The notes under the pieces: model-generated
What the model saw: the letters and a program-made list of their open reading frames with translations, nothing else
Database searches by the model: none
Told to the model about the DNA's origin: nothing
Source: Paenibacillus rhizosphaerae
GTDB taxonomy: Bacteria > Bacillota > Bacilli > Paenibacillales > Paenibacillaceae
DNA length: 64,000 nt
Assembly (NCBI RefSeq): GCF_014192015.1
Contig: NZ_JACHXJ010000005.1
Span: 434,001-498,000, forward strand
Direction: 5' to 3'
In this document: positions 27,564 to 34,044 of the stretch, one piece after another
Numbering within the stretch: the first letter of the stretch is position 1
Layout: each line of letters begins with the position of its first letter
Position numbers and translations under genes: made by a program

Positions 27564-27974
27564 ATGGATCTTGCGAATTGCCCTCGCTGCGGCAGATTGT
27601 TCGCTGCCAATTTCAGAGACATTTGCCCGAACTGCATCAAGGAAATCGAACGCGAATACGAGATTTGCGTGGATTACCTGCGGGAGCAGAAGGGTGCCAA
27701 TATACAGGAGCTGTCGGAAGCGACGGGTGTTTCCGTCAAGCAGATTACGAGTTTTGTCCGTGAGGGCCGCATCTCGGTCGTGAACGCACCGAACTTGATG
27801 TATCCGTGCGAGGTATGCGGAACGCTGATTCGTGAGGGGCATATGTGCGACTCTTGCCGCACCCGTCTGACCCGGGAGCTCAGCCAGGCTACTCAAGCAG
27901 GCCAAGATCAGGATTCTGGTCCTAGAAAACCGGGTGAAGGTGCCTACCGCGTCGTGGATAAATTCCACAAATAA
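27564..27974 (+). CDS. yvyF: YvyF-type flagellar operon protein
   Basis: The small zinc-ribbon protein usually found just before flgM in Bacillales. Two cysteine pairs at the N-terminus (CPRCGRLFAANFRDICPNC) and two near residue 90 (CEVCGTLIREGHMCDSC) flank a MerR/HTH-like helix pair (IQELSEATGVSVKQITSFV with REGRIS). A role in expression or assembly of the flagellum is presumed from context only. I chose ATG 27564, preceded by GGGGGAG, over the ATG nine codons upstream. It probably belongs to the comF transcript, as in B. subtilis. Confidence 0.85.
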   Translation: MDLANCPRCGRLFAANFRDICPNCIKEIEREYEICVDYLREQKGANIQELSEATGVSVKQITSFVREGRISVVNAPNLMYPCEVCGTLIREGHMCDSCRTRLTRELSQATQAGQDQDSGPRKPGEGAYRVVDKFHK

Positions 27975-28006
27975 CCGACTGCCGCACTAAAAACGGCAGC
28001 AGCTAT

Positions 28007-28033
28007 TAATAATGATTCAGTGATGACCGATAA
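28007..28033 (+). promoter_or_regulatory. Sigma-D-type promoter of flgM
   Basis: TAAT (28007-28010), 15-nt spacer, ACCGATAA (28026-28033); the consensus is TAAA-N15-GCCGATAT. The -10 box is also the left arm of a perfect 8-base inverted repeat (right arm TTATCGGT, 28046-28053), which may double as the end of the upstream transcript. Confidence 0.6.
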
Positions 28034-28067
28034 ACTTAGTAAAGATTATCGGTTGTTTGCATTTTGC

Positions 28068-28130
28068 ATGCGAACGGGCTGACGTGTCGGCTTGGGAAGC
28101 CGGGGGAGTACCCGGCGGAGCAGCCCGCAT
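28068..28130 (+). ncRNA. Structured leader RNA upstream of flgM, unidentified
   Basis: The outer helix CGGGCTG (28075-28081) / CAGCCCG (28121-28127) encloses two hairpins that cannot form together: CGGCTT-GGG-AAGCCG (28088-28102) and GCCGGG-GGAGTA-CCCGGC (28099-28116), which share GCCG. It lies in the 5' untranslated region between the sigma-D promoter and flgM. It matches no riboswitch class I know. Confidence 0.5.
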
Positions 28131-28152
28131 ATTGTGAAAGAAGGTGGAAGAT

Positions 28153-28437
28153 ATGAAAATTAATGATACCGGCAGAATTGGTGGAGTTAACCCTTATCAA
28201 CGGAATATGGAGACGCAGCGGCAGGAAGCGCAAAAGCCTGCACGCAAGAAAGACCAGGTTTCCATTTCCTCGGAGGCGATTGAAATGCTTGAGGCCCAGA
28301 GCCGTGCTAATGACCCGGAGAGAGCGAAGAAGCTCGAGGATCTGAAGCAGAGAATCGCTTCCGGCACCTATCAAGTGGATGCTGGTAAACTGGCCGATAA
28401 GCTGATGCCCTATTTTAAAGAGTTTCCAAGGAATTAG
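28153..28437 (+). CDS. flgM: FlgM, anti-sigma-D factor
   Basis: Binds and inhibits the flagellar sigma factor until the hook is complete. The 94-residue protein begins MKINDTGRIGG, has the typical Q/N/R-rich unstructured first half, then DQVSISSEAIEMLEA and a C-terminal sigma-binding helix region (RAKKLEDLKQRIASGTYQVD, then KLADKLMPYF). ATG 28153 is chosen because AAGGTGG lies 5-10 nt upstream; GTG 28144 would overlap that site. It begins the flgM-flgN-flgK-flgL order and is preceded by a sigma-D-type promoter and a structured leader. Confidence 0.93.
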   Translation: MKINDTGRIGGVNPYQRNMETQRQEAQKPARKKDQVSISSEAIEMLEAQSRANDPERAKKLEDLKQRIASGTYQVDAGKLADKLMPYFKEFPRN

Positions 28438-28447
28438 GTGACCCCAT

Positions 28448-28948
28448 ATGTCTGTTCATACTTTAAACGACCTGCTGGAGCAGCTGGACACGGTTCATCT
28501 CCATATGCTGGACTTGACCGCGGAGAAGAAGAAAGCCATCATTGCCAACGAAGTTGAATCTCTCATCAAGATCATGAACCAGGAAGCCAAGCTGGTGAAG
28601 CAGATCGAAATTCTCGAACAGAAGCGCGCGGTCTCCGCCCAGCAGTATTTACGCGAACGCGGCATCAAATCGGAATTGAACCTGAATCTGACGGAACTGT
28701 CGCGGCTTGTTTTTGACGTGGAAGAGAAGAAGCGGCTGCTTGCCATTCAGGAGAAGCTGTCGGAGACCCTGCAAAAGCTGAAAAGGGCGAACGAGCTGAA
28801 CCAGAAGCTGATCGAGCAGTCGCTTTCGTTTATAGATTTGTCCCTGGATATTCTGGTCGGCCGACCAAATCAGGATGTCACCTACCACCATCCGGCGGAT
28901 CGGAGCGGGAACGTGGCCCGAAGCGGCCTTTTCGATTCAAGGGCATAG
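28448..28948 (+). CDS. flgN: FlgN, export chaperone for hook-associated proteins
   Basis: A 166-residue almost fully helical protein of the FlgN family, which escorts FlgK and FlgL to the flagellar export gate. It shows long heptad-patterned helices (LLEQLDTVHLHMLDLTAEKK, EKKRLLAIQEKLSETLQKLK) and a C-terminal SLSFIDLSLDILVG amphipathic segment that in this family contacts the substrates. The start is ATG 28448, 10 nt after the flgM stop, with AGGTGACC as ribosome site. Its substrates flgK and flgL follow. Confidence 0.9.
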   Translation: MSVHTLNDLLEQLDTVHLHMLDLTAEKKKAIIANEVESLIKIMNQEAKLVKQIEILEQKRAVSAQQYLRERGIKSELNLNLTELSRLVFDVEEKKRLLAIQEKLSETLQKLKRANELNQKLIEQSLSFIDLSLDILVGRPNQDVTYHHPADRSGNVARSGLFDSRA

Positions 28949-28984
28949 GCCCTTTAAAGTCTACTTTTCTTATGAGCATTACGA

Positions 28985-29085
28985 GTGTCGGGGCTCCCCG
29001 TAAATTTTCACATGAACCAACGATGAAGCAAAGACCCACAACGACGTGGGGCTATTGAGACATGGGTGAGCCCGGCTCTCCCCCG
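28985..29085 (+). promoter_or_regulatory. Possible structured leader between flgN and flgK
   Basis: Several small hairpins can be drawn: CGGG-GCTC-CCCG, CCCAC-AACGAC-GTGGG, and GGTGAGC-CCG-GCTCTCC with one mismatch. TCACATG before and CATGGGTGA after could close the group. GAAGCAAAGA recalls, but does not match, the conserved core of class I c-di-GMP aptamers. Confidence 0.3.
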
Positions 29086-29108
29086 AACGTGAAGGAGGAT
29101 TTTGTTGC

Positions 29109-30668
29109 ATGACATCCACATTCCATTCCATCGAGACGGCCAAGCGCAGTCTGTTTACGCAGACGGCTGCACTGGGTACGACCGGTCATAACATCGCCAA
29201 CGCCAATACGGAAGGCTTCAGCCGGCAAACGGTGAAAATGCAGGCGTCCCGCCCGATTGAGGCCTACGGCATGAACCGCTCCATTGCACCCGGGCAGCTG
29301 GGCACTGGGGTTGAATATCAGTCAGTTGAACGGATCCGCGAGAGCTTTCTCGATACGCAGTTCCGCAGTGAGAGCAACGCCAACGGCAGCTGGACAATCA
29401 AATCGGACACGCTGGACAAGCTGCAGGGCATTTTTAATGAACCGTCGGAAACGGGCATCAGCAAGGTGCTCGGCAACTTCTGGAACTCCTGGTCCAACCT
29501 GAGCAAGGATCCGGAAAGTGCCTCGGCACGCAAAGTCGTCAAGGAAAATGCGACGGCTTTGACGGATGCAATGAACTATATGAGCGGCCAATTGGATAAA
29601 ATGAGCCAGGACTTGACCGCCAACGTCGGCGTGAAAGCCAGCGAGGTTCAAAACTACCTGAACTCCATCGCGGACCTGAATCAGTCGATCACACGGATTG
29701 AGGGGCTTGGGGACAACGCCAATGACCTTAGAGACCAACGCGACCTGCTGACGGACAAGCTGTCCAAAATCATTAACATCACGGTCCAGGACACCGACCA
29801 GGGCTATAACATTTCGATGGGTGGACAAGCCCTCGTCGAAGGGTTTGCTGTAAGTGCGGATGTGGATGGTGCTGGTCCGGATGATCGCGGCGCTTTTCTT
29901 GAAGCAGCCTATGCGTCAGGGAATTTGCAGGGCGGAGAGGTGCACGGCATCATTGCGTCCCGCGAAGGCTACGTGAAGGATTACCAGAAGCAGCTGAACG
30001 ATTTGGCCAATACCTTGGCGAACGGCGATATCCAGATCACGATTCCTAAAGGCAGCGTACTGCCAGCCGGCGTCACCCTTCCGGGCATTACCGGGCGGGT
30101 TGTCGATCAGGATACCGTGGTGACGGTCAAAGGCCTGAACGGGCTGCACCAATTGGGTTATACGATGGATGGGACCACGACGGGCGGTCTGCCCTTCTTT
30201 GAATCGAGCGACGGCGGTCCGATTACGGCGGGAACTATCCGGCTGAACACGAAGATTGCAGAAGATCCAACCCTGATTGCCACCTCGATGCGAACCGAAG
30301 GTACGGGAACGGACGAGAAGGTCATTCAAGGGAACAACACGCTGGCTTTGCTCATGTCCAACATGAAGCAGACCAACTTTACTTCGCCGAACGGTACCCG
30401 CTCCACGACGATCGACGGCTACTACAGCTCGATGGTGGGACAACTGGGGGTACAGGCCCAGGAAGCGAGCCGGCAGACGCAAAACTCGGACATTTTGGTA
30501 CAGCAGGTCGAGAGTCAGCGGCAGTCGGTCAGCGGCGTATCCCTCGACGAGGAGATGGCCAACCTGATCAAGTTCCAGCATGCGTACGGCGCGTCCGCGC
30601 GGTTTATGACCACATTTGACCAGCTGCTGGATAAACTGATCAACTCTACAGGAACTGTAGGAAGATAA
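29109..30668 (+). CDS. flgK: FlgK, flagellar hook-associated protein 1
   Basis: The first hook-filament junction protein, exported and assembled extracellularly. The N-terminus has the conserved ALGTTGHNIANANTEGFSRQ rod/hook signature, and the C-terminus ends with the coiled-coil MANLIKFQHAYGASARFM...LLDKLI shared by hook-associated proteins. The 519-residue length is normal. The central domain (about residues 150-400) is variable, as expected. The start is ATG 29109 with AAGGAGG upstream. GC-rich codon use contrasts with the AT-rich genes that begin within flgL. Confidence 0.95.
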   Translation: MTSTFHSIETAKRSLFTQTAALGTTGHNIANANTEGFSRQTVKMQASRPIEAYGMNRSIAPGQLGTGVEYQSVERIRESFLDTQFRSESNANGSWTIKSDTLDKLQGIFNEPSETGISKVLGNFWNSWSNLSKDPESASARKVVKENATALTDAMNYMSGQLDKMSQDLTANVGVKASEVQNYLNSIADLNQSITRIEGLGDNANDLRDQRDLLTDKLSKIINITVQDTDQGYNISMGGQALVEGFAVSADVDGAGPDDRGAFLEAAYASGNLQGGEVHGIIASREGYVKDYQKQLNDLANTLANGDIQITIPKGSVLPAGVTLPGITGRVVDQDTVVTVKGLNGLHQLGYTMDGTTTGGLPFFESSDGGPITAGTIRLNTKIAEDPTLIATSMRTEGTGTDEKVIQGNNTLALLMSNMKQTNFTSPNGTRSTTIDGYYSSMVGQLGVQAQEASRQTQNSDILVQQVESQRQSVSGVSLDEEMANLIKFQHAYGASARFMTTFDQLLDKLINSTGTVGR

Positions 30669-30689
30669 CGGTAAAAGGTGGGTTAACCA

Positions 30690-31613
30690 ATGCTTAGAGT
30701 GACTTCCAATATGATGAACTCCCAGCTGCTCCTGAACTTGAACCGCAACGCGCGAGAGATGAACAACACGCAGAACCAGCTGGCCACCGGCCGCAAGCTG
30801 AATCGTCCTTCGGATGATCCTGTGGGCATTACCTACTCGCTTCGCTACCGTTCGGAGCTGGCTTCCAATGACCAATACACATCCAACGTGGACAGCGCGC
30901 TGTCCTGGCTGGATTTTAACGATACGGTGCTTGGTCAAACTGGGGAAGTTATTCAACGATTGCGGGAATTGGCTGTGGAAGCATCTAACGATACGAATCC
31001 GCAATCCGCTTTCGATAGTATCAAACAAGAGGTCTCACAATTAAAAGAGCAATTAATTGATATAGCAAATAGTCAACTTAACGGGAAATACATTTTTAAC
31101 GGTGAGGCATTTTACCGCAAACCGTATGATTTCCCCAAAAATGCAGACGGAACATCTGATACTACAAGCTTAAGTTCACTTACAACGGATACTGGATTAA
31201 TAAATTATTCAGTTGGTGAAAGTGTGCAGATGCCTATTAATCTGACCGGAACTGATATATTTGGTAGTGGGACGGATATAGACAATATTTTTAATATTAT
31301 GGATAATATTTCGGCCGCTTTGACCTCAGGAGATACCACTGGGGTTTCAGCTCAATTGAATAATATTGATAGCCGGATGGAGATTATACTGACTGCTCGT
31401 GCTGAGCTTGGTGCTAAAACAAATCGGATTGAACTAATGCAGGACAGACTAAGTGATCTTAATACAAACTTAACTGAACTTCAGTCGAAGACTGAAGACG
31501 CAGATTATGCAGGGTTAATTATGAACTCCAAAATACAAGAGAATATTTATAACGCTTCTTTATCAGCCGGCTCCAAGATTATCCAACCTTCTTTAGTCGA
31601 CTTTTTGAGGTAG
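30690..31613 (+). CDS. flgL: FlgL, flagellar hook-associated protein 3
   Basis: The second junction protein, sharing flagellin-like coiled-coil ends. The N-terminus reads MLRVTSNMMNSQLLLNLNR, with LATGRKLNRPSDDPVG; the C-terminus has LTELQSKTEDADYAGLIM and ends in a helix. It has 307 residues. Up to about codon 85 (about nt 30945) codons are GC-rich like flgK. From there to the end they are AT-rich like fliW, hag and beyond, with no break in the reading frame. This looks like a recombination joint inside the gene. ATG 30690 follows AAAGGTGGG. Confidence 0.94.
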   Translation: MLRVTSNMMNSQLLLNLNRNAREMNNTQNQLATGRKLNRPSDDPVGITYSLRYRSELASNDQYTSNVDSALSWLDFNDTVLGQTGEVIQRLRELAVEASNDTNPQSAFDSIKQEVSQLKEQLIDIANSQLNGKYIFNGEAFYRKPYDFPKNADGTSDTTSLSSLTTDTGLINYSVGESVQMPINLTGTDIFGSGTDIDNIFNIMDNISAALTSGDTTGVSAQLNNIDSRMEIILTARAELGAKTNRIELMQDRLSDLNTNLTELQSKTEDADYAGLIMNSKIQENIYNASLSAGSKIIQPSLVDFLR

Positions 31614-31631
31614 GTAAGGAGGTCTGATTGA

Positions 31632-32192
31632 ATGCGGATTTTGCAGATTCATCAGATACCAGGCCGGATTATGATTGACGCTGATCCTGGAAGTTTTTCG
31701 ATACAACAACCAAAAGCACAGGTGGAGATGAGGACCAAGCCTGGTAATTGGGAAATTCACCAATACCCACTGCAGTTGGAAATTGATCAATCCCGAGCTC
31801 TTGCTGCCTATACTGGTGGAGGTTTACTTGAGGTGAACCAGCGTATTTATTCAGGTTTAAAGCAGATTTATCTTCAAGGTATAGCCAATCGTGTGGAACA
31901 AGGGAACAGGATGGCTTGTTTTTATAAACCGGGCAACACTATTGGGGAGGTATTTGGGGAAGGTTTTCAGTCGGCTTCTTTTCCAGAGTTTCGTGGACCA
32001 GCCTCTATTGATAACGTGGATATCCATATCGATACAAAACCTCCATTAATTGAATATCATAAGGGAGGGGTAGAGATCCAGGTGACTATAAGGAAACCGG
32101 AAATTGAATATATACCTGGAAAGTTGGATATTCATATGGTTCAGTACCCGAGTATATCCTTTATCCCACCTAAGATAGATGTGTTAATGTAG
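31632..32192 (+). CDS. yviE: YviE-like flagellar-locus protein (DUF6470)
   Basis: A 186-residue protein with beta-strand repeats rather than known catalytic motifs. It starts MRILQIHQIPGRIMID and contains recurring 'I(E)IDxxPxxxxY/I' strands (KPGNWEIHQYPLQLEI, DIHIDTKPPLIEYHKGGV, RKPEIEYIPGKLDIHM), matching the protein encoded between flgL and fliW in Bacillus. No signal peptide or membrane helix is visible. The function is unknown; conserved placement implies a late flagellar role. ATG 31632 follows AAGGAGG, 18 nt after flgL. Confidence 0.85.
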   Translation: MRILQIHQIPGRIMIDADPGSFSIQQPKAQVEMRTKPGNWEIHQYPLQLEIDQSRALAAYTGGGLLEVNQRIYSGLKQIYLQGIANRVEQGNRMACFYKPGNTIGEVFGEGFQSASFPEFRGPASIDNVDIHIDTKPPLIEYHKGGVEIQVTIRKPEIEYIPGKLDIHMVQYPSISFIPPKIDVLM

Positions 32193-32269
32193 TAAAATCT
32201 AAGCTAGAGATGTGCGTGCCGTATTCTTGCCATCTATAGCTTTTCTTTATTTGATAGGAGTGATATTTT

Positions 32270-32719
32270 ATGGTGATAGAAACTTTATCATGGGGTTCAT
32301 TGAATATTTCAAATAATCGGGTATACAAATTTCCGAGGGGGGTTCCGGGATTTGAGAACGAGACGCAGTTTGCATTGATAGATGGTGAGGAGGGACCCTT
32401 CTATTATTTACAATCAGTAAAAAACAAAATGGTATCTTTTTTATTAGTCGATCCATTTTTGTTCTACCCGGACTACGAATTTGATTTGCCTGATCATGAG
32501 ACAGAGGAATTAGGGATTAAGGATGAAGTTTTAATCCGTTGTATAGTTACAGTACGAGAACCTTGGGATACCTCCACTATAAACTTACTAGCGCCAGTAG
32601 TTCTTAACCCTAAAAATTTAATTGGAAGGCAGATTGTCTTAAATAGGGCTAATTACCGGACTAAACATGGCTTGCTAGATTTTTTGATAAACCAGGGGTT
32701 CAAAAAGGACGGTGAATAG
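32270..32719 (+). CDS. fliW: FliW, flagellar assembly factor and CsrA antagonist
   Basis: FliW binds either flagellin or CsrA; when flagellin is exported, FliW is freed and sequesters CsrA, lifting repression of hag. The 149-residue sequence has family marks FPRGVPGFENETQFALI, PFLFYPDYEFDLPD and the C-terminal INLLAPVVLNPKNLIGRQIV. The SD AGGAG lies before ATG 32270. The stop codon is separated from the csrA ATG by one base, so the two are translationally coupled, as expected for the partner-switch module. Confidence 0.95.
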   Translation: MVIETLSWGSLNISNNRVYKFPRGVPGFENETQFALIDGEEGPFYYLQSVKNKMVSFLLVDPFLFYPDYEFDLPDHETEELGIKDEVLIRCIVTVREPWDTSTINLLAPVVLNPKNLIGRQIVLNRANYRTKHGLLDFLINQGFKKDGE

Positions 32720-32720
32720 G

Positions 32721-32960
32721 ATGCTGGTTCTTTCAAGAAAAAAAGGAGAATCAATAATTATTCAAGACGAGATTGAAATAACTATACTGGCGGTTGAAGG
32801 TGATAACGTAAGGCTTGGGATCACAGCTCCGGATCATATAGATATATTCCGGAAGGAGATTTATCTTTCCATTAAAGAGGCAAATTTAGAGTCCGCTACG
32901 GCTAATCCTGGGGAATTAGAGGGACTGCTTAAACATTTAAAAGAAACAAAAAATTATTAA
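32721..32960 (+). CDS. csrA: CsrA, translational regulator of flagellin
   Basis: A small RNA-binding dimer that blocks hag translation by binding GGA motifs over the ribosome site. The 79-residue protein starts MLVLSRKKGESIII and contains VRLGITAPDHIDIFRKEIY, the beta-strand/helix region with the RNA-contacting residues. ATG 32721 is used because it starts the family's invariant MLVL; GTG 32712 would lie inside fliW. A GGA-bearing hairpin just like a CsrA site lies in the hag leader 330 nt downstream. Confidence 0.96.
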   Translation: MLVLSRKKGESIIIQDEIEITILAVEGDNVRLGITAPDHIDIFRKEIYLSIKEANLESATANPGELEGLLKHLKETKNY

Positions 32961-32968
32961 AAAAGCTA

Positions 32969-32995
32969 TAAACAGAACTTAATTTCTGTCGATAT
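32969..32995 (+). promoter_or_regulatory. Sigma-D promoter of hag
   Basis: TAAA (32969-32972), exactly 15 nt, GTCGATAT (32988-32995): 11 of 12 consensus bases. It gives a leader of about 90 nt. Confidence 0.85.
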
Positions 32996-33046
32996 ATATA
33001 TTAGACGATTATTTCGAAGGGGCGGCCGACCTTTACGAAATTCGCA

Positions 33047-33081
33047 ACCACATGGATGTGGACATAACTTTTTCAAGGAGG
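33047..33081 (+). promoter_or_regulatory. CsrA-binding site hairpin and Shine-Dalgarno site in the hag leader
   Basis: CCACA (33048-33052), loop TGGA, TGTGG (33057-33061) displays GGA in the loop of a five-pair stem, the preferred CsrA target. The second GGA is in the Shine-Dalgarno sequence CAAGGAGG 20 nt downstream. This matches the two-site arrangement of Bacillus hag. Confidence 0.8.
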
Positions 33082-33091
33082 AAATATTACA

Positions 33092-33907
33092 ATGATTATC
33101 AATCATAACATTGCTGCTATGAACACTCACCGTCAGTTGGGTGTCAACGAAGCAAACACAAACAAAGCAATTGAAAAACTGTCTTCTGGTCTTCGCATTA
33201 ATCGTGCTGGTGACGATGCTGCAGGTTTGGCTATTTCCGAAAAAATGCGCGGACAAATCCGTGGTTTGGACATGGCTTCCAAGAATGCCCAAGACGGTAT
33301 TTCTTTGATCCAAACTGCTGAGGGTGCACTGAACGAAACACACAGCATCTTGCAACGTATTCGTGAGTTGGCAGTACAATCTGCCAATGATACCAATACA
33401 AATGATGACCGTGCAGAACTTCAAAAAGAAGTAGACGAGTTGACCAAAGAGGTTACTCGTATCTCCACAGATACTGAGTTCAACACAAAGAAATTGCTTA
33501 ACGGTTCTGGTGTTAGCGGCGCTGTATTCCAAATTGGTGCTAATACAAGCCAATCTATCAGCTTGTCCATTGGTAACATGGGAGCAGCTAGCCTGGGTCT
33601 CACCTCTGTTGCTATCGGAACTCAAACAGGTGCTAACGCAGCGCTTTCAGTTCTTGATGCTGCTATCAAGACTGTCTCCGCTGAACGTGCTAAGCTGGGT
33701 GCAAACCAAAACCGTCTGGAACACACGATTAACAACCTTGGAACAACATCTGAGAACCTTTCTGCAGCTGAATCCCGTATTCGCGACGTAGATATGGCAA
33801 AAGAAATGATGAATCAAACGAAGAACAACATCCTTGCTCAAGCAGCTCAAGCAATGTTGGCACAAGCTAACCAACAGCCACAAGCTGTACTTCAACTGCT
33901 TCGTTAA
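33092..33907 (+). CDS. hag: Flagellin
   Basis: The filament subunit, exported by the flagellar type III system. It has 271 residues with complete D0/D1 ends: MIINHNIAAMNTHRQLG, SSGLRINRAGDDAAGLAIS and LQRIRELAVQSAND at the N-terminus, and MMNQTKNNILAQAAQAMLAQ ending in LQLLR. The central part (about residues 140-190) is short, so there is little surface domain. Ser/Thr such as ANTSQSISLS around residues 150-157 are plausible modification sites. It has its own sigma-D promoter, CsrA-controlled leader and strong terminator, and highly biased codons. The next operon encodes sugar and glycerol-phosphate transferases that may modify it. Confidence 0.97.
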   Translation: MIINHNIAAMNTHRQLGVNEANTNKAIEKLSSGLRINRAGDDAAGLAISEKMRGQIRGLDMASKNAQDGISLIQTAEGALNETHSILQRIRELAVQSANDTNTNDDRAELQKEVDELTKEVTRISTDTEFNTKKLLNGSGVSGAVFQIGANTSQSISLSIGNMGAASLGLTSVAIGTQTGANAALSVLDAAIKTVSAERAKLGANQNRLEHTINNLGTTSENLSAAESRIRDVDMAKEMMNQTKNNILAQAAQAMLAQANQQPQAVLQLLR

Positions 33908-33918
33908 TTTTAAGCAAA

Positions 33919-33953
33919 AAAGGCTGTCGAGATTATTCTCGGCAGCCTTTTTT
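33919..33953 (+). terminator. hag terminator
   Basis: AAGGCTGTCGAGA-TTAT-TCTCGGCAGCCTT, thirteen pairs with one G-T, followed by seven T. Confidence 0.93.
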
Positions 33954-33969
33954 TGTATATATTCAAAGC

Positions 33970-33997
33970 TAATCAGCAATCACCTTTCAACCGATAT
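33970..33997 (+). promoter_or_regulatory. Sigma-D-type promoter of the flagellin-modification cassette
   Basis: TAAT (33970-33973), 16-nt spacer, ACCGATAT (33990-33997), seven of eight -10 bases. It lies after the hag terminator and 47 nt before the glycosyltransferase start, so the cassette has its own flagellar-class promoter. Confidence 0.6.
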
Positions 33998-34044
33998 AGT
34001 AGTTAATAATAAATTAAAGTGTGCCTACGAGGGGATAACTGATA

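Noticed and set aside
28985..29085. Class I cyclic-di-GMP (GEMM) riboswitch before flgK
   Set aside because: Only a GCAAAG-like segment resembles the aptamer. The 5' GGGCAAACC-type part and the tetraloop/receptor hairpins are missing.
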